Below are positions 44,626 to 57,500 of a DNA stretch of 64,000 nucleotides, one piece after another. A model generated the notes under the pieces. The model made no database searches and was not told the DNA's origin. It saw only the letters and a list, made by a program, of their open reading frames with translations. Source of the stretch: Rugalucina vietnamica (Eukaryota; Mollusca; Bivalvia; Lucinida; Lucinidae); NCBI GenBank assembly GCA_964017185.1, contig OZ024872.1, forward strand, positions 46,276,188-46,340,187, read 5' to 3'. The translations under genes and the position numbers were made by a program. The first letter of the stretch is position 1. Every line of letters starts with the position of its first letter.

Positions 44626-45379
44626 ACAAAACGCGTACATACATGTACATGTTTTGAAACAGGGCATGACATTTAAAAATAAATAGAGCCTAGTATAAAA
44701 GATGTCTGGGCCATGAAGCAAAAATGTGCATGATGAAGTTTGAAATGCATTCGGCGTTTTATTTTTATGCATATTGTGGGCTAATATGTGATACTATAAA
44801 CAGAAATACAAAACAAATATCGACCGAACCACATTTTGGGTGGTGCTGCCATGTTTTTCCCCTACAAAGTAAAACATTTTAGTTAATTCCAACAACTGTG
44901 TGTGAATCACGCCGTACTAAATGCGAGAGTACATTACATAGTCTGAACAGGACAGCCTCTGTGAGATTTCTGTACTTTTTTATGCGGTATGCATTTAATC
45001 GCATAAATATTTGCTTTAATAGGGCATGATAACATAGCTTTAATTACGTAATGTATAACAATAGTCATGCGTCCAAAATCACTAAATCGGATGTTGCGAC
45101 AGAATGTTAAAACAGAACACAAAGATCTGGTTGATACAGTGTTGTACTTTATGACTAAAGAGGACCGTGTATTTTTTGACATTCAATAACAGTATTATAA
45201 TCTTAAAAGAATTTGATTTGACATGGATATCATATTAAATCTAGCATTGCCGACGTCATAAAGATGAAATTGACTAGCATTGCACGCGAAACAGGTCGTT
45301 AAAATATTCTTGCAAGCACTGGTACTAAGGATTATTTTTATAGACGGGTAATTCGAGGAAGATTATTCTGTCAGGACGG

Positions 45380-45720
45380 AGACTGAAACTATAACAGTTC
45401 ACTAAACTAAGCTTTCTTTGGACCAAGACATAGAAAAAGCGGATACCAGAAAGAATAACAACAGAAGCAGTGATTCTAGCGTAGTAACAAAGTTTTTATT
45501 CGATACAAAATTTCAAACGAATGGCGATATGGGATTATTTGACAGTGTTGAGGCAAAGTCTGAAAGAACAAAAGTTTAATTCGCCATTACCTGATGACAA
45601 AACAAATGTTTTTGAAACAGTTAATCGTCTGGCGATAAATAGCAATATCTGTTTGCAAACAAATTCGACCAATGAAGCAAACACAGACGATGAATCATTT
45701 CGTAACGTTTCTAAAGTGCG
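45380..45720 (+). pseudogene. Stranded 5' part of the gene D first exon
   Basis: Aligns with the start of exon 1 of genes A and C (GAGACTGAAACTATAACAGT, GCAAAGTCTGAAAG, GTTAATCGTCTGGCGATAAA). The start codon is lost (AGG where the paralogues have ATG) and the frame is disturbed. A segment of about 550 bp separates it from the rest of the exon. Confidence 0.75.
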
Positions 45721-45721
45721 T

Positions 45722-46275
45722 TTCATAGTGTCTGATAATGTTTTTCTTTTTTGCAACTGTTTAAATATAGATTATATATTTTCTTGATGGAATTGAGCAT
45801 TTATAGTTTGTCGCAAAATGTGCGGCAAAACATTTGAAATCGGTTTACAAATAAAAGAGTTCTGGTCAAAACATTTTGAATAGGGATTTCCTATACAAAA
45901 ATCTTATGAAAGAGAGGTAAATATTTTTTCGCAAAAAATTAAATCGTTAGATTTTAATAATAGTTACTCAAAATCACTATAAAATGGCGCAAATGACATA
46001 CCTGAGCAAAATTTTCACGATCAAGTAAAGATTTTCGAAAAAAATATGCGTTTTGATGATCATCGATTGTGTTCCTTGTCAATGCAAAAATCCCTATTCA
46101 AAATTTATTTTAGCCATAAAATCGTTATCTGCTACCCGATTTTCAACATTTTTTCAGGGCCTGTTAGGGCAAACTAAGATCAATATTTTGACAGGAAAAT
46201 AATTTTCCTATCGTCATCCATGCCAAAATTTTCTGCGAAAAACCATTATCAGGGGCAAGGTTTTAGACTTTAACA
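45722..46275. other. Insertion splitting the gene D first exon, with an inner inverted repeat
   Basis: Absent from exon 1 of genes A and C. It contains TTTTGAATAGGGATTT (about 45874) and its complement AAATCCCTATTCAAAAT (about 46086). The outer ends are not clear, so the element type is open. Confidence 0.55.
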
Positions 46276-46283
46276 ATTACAAT

Positions 46284-49105
46284 ATGCCAAATACCCATAA
46301 TGTCGAAAGTGCATTAACAAATCCATCTTTTGAGTATCAAGATGATATTGATAGACATACTCGTCAGGACGTGTCGAAAGATCTAACGGTGGTAAATGAC
46401 ACACCCAAGCAGACACCGAACAGCAATATTACGGTTAACACCGATACTTCGGATGCTGAAATTGAAAAGAAGGATGTTGACAAAGGATGGTTAAGAAGTA
46501 TATTCTATAACGGAAAGTTTAGGAAGAAAGTATTCCGAACATTCTATGTGTTAGCGAATTATACCTTCTTCGTAAGTGCACTGCCTGTTGATTTTGATGC
46601 CAAGTCTTTGATAAAACCCAGGATAATCTGATTCTCTTTAATTTTGTATGATAGTAGATTTTCTCTTTAATATAATAGTTCTCACAGTCCAAGTATATTT
46701 TTACTTCATGGGCGCCATTCAAACAACATTCTATGCTCGTTGGATATCTTTGGGCCACTGTCATCTAGTTTAATACAGCTAAATATACCAATACTAGTTC
46801 ATGATTTTCACGTTCTTCTTCAGGCCCATGGACTACGATAAAGTTTTAACTTCATGATAAACTTCTGGGGCCAGTTGTTCAAAACTTTGTTGGCTTAACG
46901 TTATCGTTGAGACCACAACTCGTTAAGTAAATGCCGACTACATTAGCAAATACACTGTTATTTTTGTTGATAAAATGTGAGAATCCTTTGCAAAGGATTC
47001 TCACAATTTATCAACAAAAAATAACAGCGTATTTGTAATATTTTATGTTTGAAATTTTAACGAATCGTTATCAAACGATGTCGTTAATTTTGAACAACTG
47101 ATCTCAGGTGTGTCCATTTCTTTACAAGGTGATGATCTTTAGTATCAGTTTCGTTTTTCTAAACAGGGTTGGACATATGGAATAATCGGTCCGACTTTAC
47201 CAGATCTTCAGCTGTTAACAGATTCTAGTCTACAACAGGTCTCCTGGTTATTTGCAGCGTTTAATATTGGCTACCTGGTTTCATGTGGTCTATCTGGCTT
47301 TGGTAATGTATTTCAAATGCTCTCAGAAGCAATTCAGTCAGTCGCACCATCGTTCCTTATTTTCAGTTTATCTTGTGTACGAGATTTATCTATAAGAGCT
47401 CGTCAAGACGGCATCTGCTCTGGACATGGTCATGTTAATGATAAATGAGCCGCCTCGTGAGAAAACCAACAATGTGGTTTCAGAACAGGTCCGACACAAA
47501 CCGGCCTGTACAAGCGCAGAAAAGAGCTAAAAGCTTGAAATTTCGTATTTAAGTAGAAGAGGAATTATACTATCCGAGTAGCGAAAATAAAGGCGCTGAT
47601 CAGCTTCGCGGTTACCGCGAAGCTGATCTGCGTCTTTGTTTTCGAATATGCAGATTGTTGGTTTTCCCATGAGGCGGCTCAAATGTTATATTTGATGTTT
47701 CTTCCTTTGAAATTAAATCTGAGTGGATGATATATGCCCAATTTCAAAGCATGCAACTCAGACTATTTGTATCATAGAAATTAAAACTAAGTAGGCAATG
47801 ATCAGGAAGTGGCACAATCAGAAAGAAATTCCCACACCAAAAGCAGAGGTAGGAAAAAGCTAAATTGACGATCAGGCACTAACACAAAGAGAACATGAGC
47901 AGCTATTTCACAATAGGTGGCCACTCCGTTATACGGACTTAACGAAATATACGAAAACATAGATAAGATGCAAACAACACTCGACACTCATACAAAACCA
48001 TACATGTGCATCTAGATCTTTTGATTCTGTCAACTTTCCGATTTAATTTATGATTTTGAAAGTATCTTTCTAATAATAAATGTAAACTCTAAACGTTGTT
48101 AAATATATTTTATTCTCTTTCAGTAAACAAAAAGTTCAATTCGGACATTTTGATTTTTCTATACACTATCCTACACGCCCTTTCTATGGGTGTTTTGCCA
48201 TGGATACCTAGCATATATGGCATGGCTGTCTCCCGAGGTGTCATAGGGTACTGTTGCGGAGGTCAAGATATAGGTACATGTTAATAGTGTTCATTATCAT
48301 CCAAGTAATAGTTAGAGTATGGAGGAGAGGTCAATACGAAAATTATAGACCCGGCACGTGAACTTAAAGCCGACCGAGCGCAGCGAGGGGCTATAATTTT
48401 CGTATTGACCGATACCGACATACTCTAACTGACTTATATACTGGCTGCTTTGTTTCGTTATAACAACTGCTATTAATCTTAAGACAGCAAGCCTGTTGGC
48501 CAAACCTTGCGCAGCATATTTAGACCAATTATATTCCGCTTAACTTTCTTTTCTCGCGACATGGCATATTAGCCAAACTATCCCACGGACTTACCGAGGT
48601 AACTAACTGTGAACGATATTTACATTTCCTTGTGCAATCATGAACAAATAGAACCTTTACAGTAATTTCCCTTTTAAGCGTCGTCAAACGTATTGCTTAT
48701 GATTGACGCAAATAATTCAATACCTTCTAAGTATGATTTTACATAAATACATAATGTGCTTACATTGATAAGCTAGTGTATATGGATCTGTCAAGGGCTA
48801 ATCTCCTTGCTGGAAAGACAGAGGACCATTTTATGCCCGACTCTTTTTGGGGGAAAAAATAACTGTGTGAAGTTCGTTCCTACTGCCAGGTTTCTCATTC
48901 ACAGCACACTAACCCGAACCCTAACCTTCTACTAACAATGGAACCAGGGAGCAAGAGCTAGTGTCACACAGATGTATGCGACAATTCGATTAATATAACG
49001 TTTGGTGGAATTGTAAATAAATGAAACCGGAAATTTCTTTTCCTTTCTTTCACCGCAAAGGATTTTAAATACTCTGTAGAAAGAAACTGCATTTTCTTAA
49101 CCACG

Positions 49106-49148
<43 letters not shown>

Positions 49149-50650
49149 ACTTCCAGTCAGCCTTGGCAATATTTAATGTCTTTGAACACGGCGAAAACAT
49201 TATTTTTTGCTGTGCATCTGACCAATTACAAAATGTCTTTACCTTTTATTGAGTCTAATATAAAAATCACAACATATGTATACAGAAGGACTGATAAGTT
49301 TCCCGCCTGATATTAGAGACCGGTGTATAAGTTTCCCGCCGGATATTATACACCGGTGTATAATAAACGGCGGGAAACTTATACACCTCCCGCCAAAATT
49401 TCCTTTGTTGAGTAGGTGTATATGTTTGTTAGAGACTTGCTCGAAACAAAGGAGCCAGTATATAAGTACTATGAGTTTGAAAGTAGGTGTACATTCACTA
49501 CATTGATTACGATATCAACCAAAACGTCTGATTTCGTTCTTCTTTTAAGAACGATTAGCTTCTGTCACTCTGACGTTTCACTAATGATCGAATGAAACTG
49601 CACAGATTAAATTCACTGTTATGTGTTGTTTTTTTTTTTTTTATTCCAGAGCTTACTGCGATGTTATTTTCCGTTTGGAACGATAAATCTGGCCAAATCG
49701 TGCTAATGTCACATTTCGTGTATGCGGTCGGTGGCATACTATCGCCCTTGGTCGCGGAGCCATTCCTCATCAAAACCCAACCACAGACTACCAGGGCTAA
49801 TTTACAAAATACCAATATATCAGGTGCCGGGTGGCAGTCGAATTGCAGTGGTGGGACGGAAAGAGATGAATTGATGGATAATGCATCAACTTCCATGAAC
49901 TGTAATTCTACGTTAACGTCGGATGTAAAATATACCAACGTGCATTTCGCGTACTTGATCGGCGCACTCCTTGCTGCATTGACAGCCATGCCATTTATTA
50001 TATTCTACTTTAAGGACAGTAAAAAGGAAGAGGAACAAAACTCACAAACTGAAAAGCCAGCGAAAGTATCTGGCAAACTGCGAATCGTGGTGGTCGCGTT
50101 AATTGCCATTGCCCACTTTGCTGGTATGGCTATAGTGGATGAATTCCCTATTTTCTTAACCACATTCGGAATGCTTCAGTTGGACTGGTCACAGACCAAG
50201 GGCTCGTCAATGACTGCTATTTATTTTGCCATGTATGCCGTCGGTAATCTTCTAGGAGTTTTCCTTTTGAGATATATATCATCTAGGTCATACGTTTACC
50301 TAACCTATGTTTTAGTCATTGGATCAATTGCACTGTTTTATGTCGGTGTCCATTGGACTATTTCACTACTTCAGACAATCCCGGTTGCTCTGATTGGTAT
50401 TGCAACTTCTTCCATTATGCCGACTCTGTTTACTTGGACACAAGAATCAGTAACACCTGTGTCAGGGTTTGTAGCATCAGCACTGTTCTTTTCTGGTTCC
50501 ATCGGAAGTTTGCTTAATCCTATTCTTCTAGCGTTTCTTATAGAATCTGTAACACCAATGTGGCTTATCTACCTAAGTGTGGTTACGGCATTGTTTTGTT
50601 TTGTTATATGCATCATCGCTGATATGCTAATTAGAAACTTTTATTCTTAG
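46284..50650 (+). CDS. MFSD4/NaGLT1-family MFS transporter, gene D (A-type), with a shortened N-terminus
   Basis: Exons 46284-46571, 47167-47302, 48124-48273 and 49650-50650 (1575 bp, 524 residues); junction phases 0, 1, 1 as in gene C, all GT/AG. The start is the first in-frame Met after the insertion that split exon 1, so the hydrophilic N-terminus is 96 residues instead of 225, but it still ends in KVFRTFYVLANYTFF before TM1. Exons 2-4 carry GWTYGIIGPTLPDLQ, TM3 and TM4-12 with LTAMLFSVWNDKSGQ, HFVYAVGGILSPLVAEPFLI and a sequon-rich loop. Relative to gene C, HDKSGP is NDKSGQ, a change in a well-kept stretch. No stop or frameshift. Candidate AATAAA at about 50767. Function as for gene C; whether the short form is expressed cannot be told from sequence. 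Confidence 0.8.
46872..47100. mobile_element. MITE with a central ~35-bp hairpin in gene D intron 1
   Basis: Outer ends CAGTTGTTCAAAAC and TTTTGAACAACTG are inverted. In the middle (46955-47029) TGTTATTTTTGTTGATAAA... pairs with its complement around CTTTGCAAAG. Not present in intron 1 of genes A or C. Confidence 0.8.
47447..47680. mobile_element. GAGCCGCC MITE (4-bp TSD), copy in gene D intron 2
   Basis: Ends GAGCCGCCTCGTGAGAAAAC and GTTTTCCCATGAGGCGGCTC, AAAT on both sides, and a central palindrome GATCAGCTTCGCGGT/ACCGCGAAGCTGATC. Genes A and C lack it. Four further copies lie in the CLHC1 introns. Confidence 0.88.
47790..47990 (-). mobile_element. Degenerate retroelement 3' fragment (CTTGTACC family)
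   Basis: Minus-strand copy: GTAGGCAATGATCAGGAAG, ATTCCCACACCAAAAGC and CCAATAGGTGG-like words, more diverged than the other copies. Confidence 0.65.
48310..48430. repeat. Foldback element in gene D intron 3
   Basis: GTTAGAGTATG...GGTCAATACGAAAATTATAG at the left pairs with CTATAATTTTCGTATTGACC...CATACTCTAAC at the right, around a GC-richer centre. Confidence 0.82.
49112..49147. repeat. Poly(A) tract, about 36 bases
   Basis: Uninterrupted A run in gene D intron 3. Comparable tracts: A at 26756-26795 and T at 30370-30402. No retroelement body could be attached to this one. Confidence 0.9.
49290..49395. repeat. Foldback with GTTTCCCGCC arms
   Basis: GGTGTATAAGTTTCCCGCCG (49322) pairs with CGGCGGGAAACTTATACACC (49368), and the centre TATTATACACCGGTGTATAATA is itself a palindrome. 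An extra partial left arm sits at 49295. Confidence 0.82.
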
Positions 50651-50917
50651 ACAGTGGGCCCTTGTGGAAAAAAGAGAAGTGGACAAGGATATATATCTGT
50701 ACATAGTAAGAGTGCAACGAGAGGCCTAACCGAAGTCCAGTTATATCATGCTGGCTAAATTATAATGAATAAATGTATGCTGACATTACTGGTTTTATTT
50801 TCATCTAAAATTAATACGAGCAACCTGAAATTCGAAATTCGACAAATGCAAATATAATAATTGGGTATATAAAATATTTAGTCAGCTGATTATTCTTTAT
50901 ACAAATCATAGCTGCAC

Positions 50918-51085
50918 AAGGGGGGGGGGGGGCTCACTAGTCTTGGCTGCGAGTCCTCATACGAGTTTACAGGCCTCTTTATGCAAATCTGGAATGGATG
51001 GATGGAGCTCTTCGGCTTTGGCCAGCAATTCATTTAGGAAAAGTTTATTCCAAATTAAAACCTCTGTGCCTGGATATGCCTAAAA
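50918..51085 (+). mobile_element. 5' fragment of the RTE-like LINE
   Basis: Matches about 20690-20850 of the LINE: CTCACTAGTCTTGGCTG, GAGTTTACAGGCCTC, GGCCAGCAATTCAT, CTGGATATGCCTA. Preceded by a G run (50920-50932). Confidence 0.75.
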
Positions 51086-51612
51086 AGACAGTCCAAATGA
51101 ATTTAATTAGTATACTAATGTACTTCGACACAATGTTTCGATTCTGGTCTACCTACCTCATATGTAGTCTTGTCGCGTATAATAAGTTAACGGCGAATTT
51201 CATTAGAATAATAGCTTACATCAGAACATGTTTTCATGTATGATCATTAAATAAGACAGACATATTAAATTTCAGAGAATAACAATATACATGCATGCTG
51301 TAATGTGCAATCTTATACGCTATCTTACATGTATATTTTCGCGTCTCTTGTTCCATATTGTTAATTTTGTTTTCATTGACTCGTTTTTTACTTGGATAAA
51401 AGTTCACTTCGAACGAATTGCGCTGAATAATATTTATGAACACAAGAACGTGTTTTGCACGTGAAAACGCATTGTGATGCTGAAACTACACGTGGCATGA
51501 GAGATTAAACCGCTCGGCATATCACCGTTTTTGGTTTCGCAGTTCAAAACCCAATCTTCAAAAACTATAATGAAAATGACACCATCGAAACAATGTCGAA
51601 CTGTGATTGCAG

Positions 51613-53500
51613 GGCTACTGTTGTGGAGCACAAGATATAGGTAAAAATAAATAATTGGAACTTATTTCCAAAATTGGCCATCTTGAAATCAATGACTGCA
51701 GTAAAGCAACAAGAAATTAAAGAAGTGGTGTCTGAATCATGAATGCAAAAAACCAAAGTAATATTAATGTGTTATCATTGAACCGACATGAAATTGATGT
51801 GTATTCATTTGTTAAACCAACATGAAAGTGATGTGTATTCATTTGTTAAACCAACATGATATTGATGTGTATTCATTTGTTAAACCAATGTGGAACTGAT
51901 GTGTAATGCATGTGGTAAACCAACATGAAATTAATATATACATGCATTTGTTAAACCAACATGAAATTGATGTATACATGCATTTGTTAAACCAACATGA
52001 AATTGATGTGTATTCATTTATTAAACAAATGTGGAATTGATGTGTAATGCATGTGATAAACCAATATAAAATTGATGTATACATGCATTTGTTAAATCAA
52101 CATGAAATTAATGTATACATGCATTTGTTAAACCAACATGAAATTGATGTGTATGATTGTGGTAAACCAACATGTAATAAATGTGTTATAAATGTGGAGG
52201 AGCAATATGAAACTGATGTAACCTGAATGTGCCAAACCAACATGAAATCGATTTGCTGTCAATGTGGTAAACCAACATGGAATTAGTGTTATGAGTGCAG
52301 TAGATCAACATGACATTGGTGTGTTATGCATGTGGCAAACCAACACAATTTTTTGTGCTATGAATGAAATTAACTGAATGAATCTTGGCGCCAATAATAA
52401 TATTTTGGATCCGAGAATGTAGTTATCCTTTTTGTAATGTATGTCAAGTAAATAACTGTTGTATTTTTTCAGAACTTACTCCAATGCTGTTTACTGTTTG
52501 GAGCAACAAGGCAGGTCCATTTGTACATCTGACACACTTCCTTTTTGGAACTGGTGGAATTGTATCACCTTTAGTTGCAAAACCATTTCTGATTTATATC
52601 ATGTACTGAAAAGAGACTCAACACCTCAGTCTGCCAAAACTGATGAATTGAAGGTCAATATATCAACAAGTGATAACTATCTCTCAAATTCTAGTATAGA
52701 AACTGGGAGATGGTTAGAAGTGGATAATGTATCTTTGATCAACATAACTAATTCTACAGAAGGCTTTGAGAAGTACAAATAGTGCATTTCCCATATATGA
52801 TTGATGCCTTGCTCATGGCATCTACAGCAATGCTATTCCTCGTAATGTTTATTAAAGGAAAGAACACACTAGTAAAGCAAAAACAATGTTCTCAAGTTGA
52901 CCATGAAACGTTCTAGCAAACTCCAAATCTTTATCATGATTTCACTGCTGACAGTTGTATATGGAGTAGGTATGGCAGTAACTGATTCATTTCAAGTATT
53001 CCTTGCAACTTTTGGTATACTTGAACTTGAATGATCACAGATTAAGGGATCATCAATGACATCTCTGTATTTTGCTTCTCATGCAATAGGCAGTTTATTA
53101 GGCGTCCTAATTCTGAAGTACCTTACAGCTAGAAGTTTTATCTACATTACATATAGCTTCCATCGGCTCAATTTTCCTGTTTTACATTGGCATTAAATTT
53201 GCAATTCTGCCTCTGCAAAGTATCCCAATCGCTGCAATTGGTGTAGCCATGTCTGCTATCATGCCAACTGTTTTAACTTGGAAACAGCAAGCTATTACGC
53301 CAATTTCTGGTAAGATTTCATCTGCCTTTTATTTTGCAGGTTCGGTGGGATCTTTCCTTAATCCAATTATTTTTGCATATTTAATGGAGTCTGTAACACC
53401 AATGTGGTTTGTTTATACAACTTTACTAGAGATTCACTTTTGCTTTTCATTCTGCATACATGTAGTTGTAGATATTTTGATAAGATGCTTTACTGACTGA
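51613..53500 (+). pseudogene. MFSD4/NaGLT1-family transporter, gene E (B-type) pseudogene
   Basis: Related to gene B rather than to A, C or D. A stub of exon 3 (51613-51640, GYCCGAQDIG with both splice sites) remains; exons 1 and 2 were not found. Exon 4 starts after the acceptor at about 52471 (LTPMLFTVWSNKAGPFVHLT, HFLFGTGGIVSPLVAKPFL) but hits a stop at about 52607. Later pieces appear in changing frames (KVHFPYMIDALLMA near 52778; SSMTSLYFASHAIGSLLG near 53050), with a stop where gene B has LKWSQ, and a last clean piece at 53249-53500 with TM10-12. Several lesions: not functional. Confidence 0.85.
51772..52345. repeat. Minisatellite, ~34-36-bp unit
   Basis: About 16 units of TTAAACCAACATGAAATTGA plus TGTGTATTCATTTG, increasingly diverged to the right. 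It lies between the exon 3 stub and exon 4 of gene E. Confidence 0.9.
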
Positions 53501-53624
53501 AGTTAGAAGCTATTTGTGTACAGAATACAAAAAATTGTGTACAGAATACAAAATCATGCTTGATTTCATGCTTTATGACCATGGACAACAGCTAAAGGTA
53601 ATGTAAAGTCAGTCAGCTATCATA

Positions 53625-53785
53625 ATACACTGGCTTGTTAACTTCTGTGGACCGGGTTCGAATCTGGGTCAAGGCATGTAGCAGGGTAGTGGTCAGTGAC
53701 TTTCCCTGGGTTCTCATGTTTCTTCTACCAGGTTTGGCCAAATTACACCAACATCCATGCCCTCAAGATTCCATGTAATTAAAGT
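53625..53785 (+). mobile_element. tRNA-like SINE
   Basis: B-box-like GGGTTCGAATCTGGG at 53648, preceded by a weak A-box region and followed by a body with TTTCCCTGGGTTCTCATGTT. Fragmentary. Confidence 0.45.
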
Positions 53786-54558
53786 AAAATAAATAATGTT
53801 TAAACAACTTTATTTCTTATAAGTACCTAATCTAGCTCCCAGCTTCTTAGGTATTCAAAGTATCTAGCTTTTGATCCACAGAATGACTATTGAACAGCTA
53901 GATGATACCTTTACCTTAAGGTTGGCAATCATAAGACATTCGAGGGAAATAAATAAAATATTGTCAATGGAGTTGTGTTTTGTTTTGTTTTTTTCTGCAG
54001 AGGCTTACAACAGAAAATATGATTATCTAAGCTTTGACACCAATATAAACTGGGTACTGTCTATTAACACACACTTAAAAACAAAATTTATTATAACTTG
54101 TATAAATATCTTTAAAATCGATTGCATGGAAAGAAAACCTGCCTTTTGCACATGTAAAATCAAAGGTGAAGATCAGCTGAGCAGTAACTGCACAGATGAT
54201 ATGTACCTTTGATTTCACACATTAATAAGTATAATCCATCTTCTTTTTATATTCCATTTGTCAAGCAATGACTGTGAAGTTGTAAAGAGAGTACAGATGG
54301 TCCAGAAGCTGATAAAGGCCAGTTTGTGTCAGACCTGATCAGAAACACCAAAGGCAGGTTTATAGTGACATCGCTCAATTTTTCATCATTTAGGTTTTAG
54401 ATAATTACATCATTGAGAAAACACAGACTGAGAACAGCTAGCTCGGAAAACCAGCTAAAATGGGAGAGTACAAACAGCATTTGTCTCCAAGGCAACTGAA
54501 CATCAAGTATCTGTATCTTTCTGCCTATCACAATCCAAAAGCACTAGTACAGCCATCA
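53786..54558. other. Spacer between gene E and CLHC1; probable CLHC1 3' UTR
   Basis: No coding segment supported. On the minus strand the CLHC1 stop is at 54561-54559, so at least the right part should be its 3' UTR. No polyadenylation site could be fixed with confidence. Confidence 0.4.
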
Positions 54559-57500
54559 TCAGTTTGCACTTTCTTGCCCATCCCCACTCCCCTGATCAGC
54601 CTGCACAGGATCAGGTCCCTGTTCTTCTTGCTTAAACTCTTCACTGGTCCTCAGGGCATTCTGCATCGCCAGTAGCACAGTGACAGAGGCCAATAGGTTC
54701 ATTGCAGTTTCCTCGAGACCTTGGTCCTGTAGGAGGTGTATCAGCTCATTCCAGTCATCAACTGAGGTCTCATAGTCGTCCAATACTGCTGCATGAAACA
54801 CACTGGTACCTGGGTTGTCTGGAATTAAAAATGAAAATTGTTGTAAAAATGTCTGGCCTCATGGTTTTGCAGAACCCTGATTGACACCAGTTCATTGTCT
54901 TGTTGAAACTGGTCCAAACACTTATAGGTTTCCTTGTAAACTACACAAGATGGGAAGACTTAGGTCATGCTGGAATACAGTTTATATTCTGAAGAAGAAT
55001 AGAGGGACCAGGAATTGATGCAATTAAGTTTAAAGTCGCAACATAGACACCAGGTGGGTAAGAAAATACATAAAACTAAGTCTTAATATTTGAGGATTCT
55101 AATTACCTGGTAAAGGTGTATTCTGCAGGCTCTGTATAAATGGTAGTGCCAGATCAAACTTATCCTCCTGCACCAAAGTCATAAGTACCAGACCCACAGG
55201 CAGTATGCGATTATTGGGACTATCTCCCTCCACCAGGGCGGTGACCAGCTGTATTGACGGGCACCGTCTAAGAACCCTGATATAGTCCTCTCTGGAGAAT
55301 GGTGCTCGGTTTTTGGCTAGCTCCAATCCTGCCTTGATACGACCCTGTCTGAGCAGGCAGACCACAGCTTCTTGGTACATACGCAGTGCAAGAAAGATGT
55401 TCTGGCCGATAGCCTGACAGGTACAGCGACAAGGCACAGGGCAACGACAGTGATCACATATGGTGTGGCCAACTATTGGACTGAGTGTCAGTCTGAAAAC
55501 AATTAAAACCATAGTGTAATTTCTGCACTCCTTCATATTTACTTAATGCTAGATACAAAGATGTTCAATACATCATCAGCATCATGATCATCATCATTTT
55601 CATAATATTTGTCAAATTTTCAATAAATAATTCATTAATATTTATCTGTATCTATCAAAATTACCTTAAACAACTTACCCCCTTTGTAAATTATATTTCT
55701 GTAACGCACCATATAAGTGAAATCTTTGAGTTCTTACAGTAGATGCAAGTCCCATTCAAATTATTCTTGTTTAATCGACTAGAAACTTACTTGCGCTGAG
55801 CTACCCAGTGCGCTAGGAGATCCAGCCTATTCTCTGTGAGGACACACTGTACACACTCTAGAGACAGTTTCTCGTCAGGTTTGTTGTAGTCTGAGGTTAC
55901 TGATGACATCAGGGAATCACAGAACATCAACAGTGGGGTACGGCCATTCACACGAACCTTCACATCTGAAAATGTAAAAACAATACCATTCTGAAGTCTA
56001 CATCTGACAGTGATGGTAAATATATTATCTTTGCAACCAAGGCTGGCTCTAAGATGTTTTACATTTTACCTGATTACACAAGCCATGCCCAGCATCCAAG
56101 CACGCAGTGACATATCTTGTGCTTTATTAAGGCTACTTAACTCCATTAAGAGTTATTGACCTAAATAATGTGTGCATGCCTTAGTTTTTAGATGTGAAAT
56201 GGTTGCGATGCATGATATATCCAACAATTGAGCAGCCCCATGGGAAAACCAACAATCTGCATAGGCGAAAACAAAGATGCAGATCAGCTTCGCGGTAACC
56301 GCGAAGCTGATCAGCGCCTTTGTTTTCGCTACTCGGATAGTACAATTCCTCCTCTACTAATAACTCCTAAATTTCAAGCTTCTAGCTCTTTTCTGTGCTT
56401 GTACAGGTCGGTTTGTGTTGGACCTGGTCAGAAACAACATTGTTGGTTTTCCCACTAGGCGGCTGAATTAACAATTATTTTAATCAAATACAATTTTGTC
56501 CTCAAAAGATGAAAGAGGATCAATTTCTATTTACCCCTAAACTTAGACAGAGTAGCAGATGTCCTCAGTATTCCTTTAGGACTGTTAGCAGCATGAACTG
56601 CAGCCTCATTGTATTTTCCATCCTCAAACAACTCATTAAACTTCTCGATATACTCTAACATCATCTCAGCTTCTTTCTCCTTGTTTGGATCATCGTCATC
56701 AAAGGCTGAGGCATTGTCAGGGCCGTCTGAGCCTTCTCTGGCTACAGCTTCTGACTGACCTCCCTGCTGCTGCTCTGCCAACTCTGAAACGAACCTCATA
56801 TTTAGCCTTATTTTTCTGGACAATTTATCAAAATTTCTAACATGTTTACTAACTGAGGAGATCCTACCATACTTTCTAGCTACTGAAAACAAATACATCA
56901 TGCAAGGCTGACTTCAAGTCCTTGGTGGGCACAGCTCTGTAATGTTCTGTGGCAATTTCTTTGGACCTGCACTATATGCATATTATGTCCAGAAAAATTG
57001 AAGTCTATTATAATGATTATAATAGTATATGATATTATTAAGCAGGGGCGGATCCAGGATTTCTGGAAGGGGGGTTCAAATCCACAAAGGGGGGTTCGTT
57101 TCCAAGAATTTACCTGATTTTCCATAAATTTTCCCATAAAATTGAAAGAATTTGCTTGCAGAGGGGGGTTCAAGCGAACCCCCCGAACCCCCTCTAAATC
57201 CGCCACTGTTAAGCTAATAGGATTACACTTTCTTGGTGGGTTTCCTTTGGGATCAGTGAATATATATGAAGTATTTCAATTTTTTATATGTTAAGAATCA
57301 TCTTCTTAACAGTATTTTGATTTTTTGGCCCCTTTGGGAATTTGAGTCTTTGATTTAGACTACACAGATCTAAATTCTTGAAATTGCAGCAAAATGTCTG
57401 GCTTTCGCTGCCAGTTTTATAAAGGGTCACTGATGAAGGTTCATTACCCGAAATTGTACAATATGGCCCATCTTCTAGCTTTGTATTTTTACTGCTTCCA

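Noticed and set aside
51772..52345. CRISPR-like direct repeats
   Set aside because: The units abut with no unique spacers, vary in sequence, and the genome is eukaryotic; it is a minisatellite.
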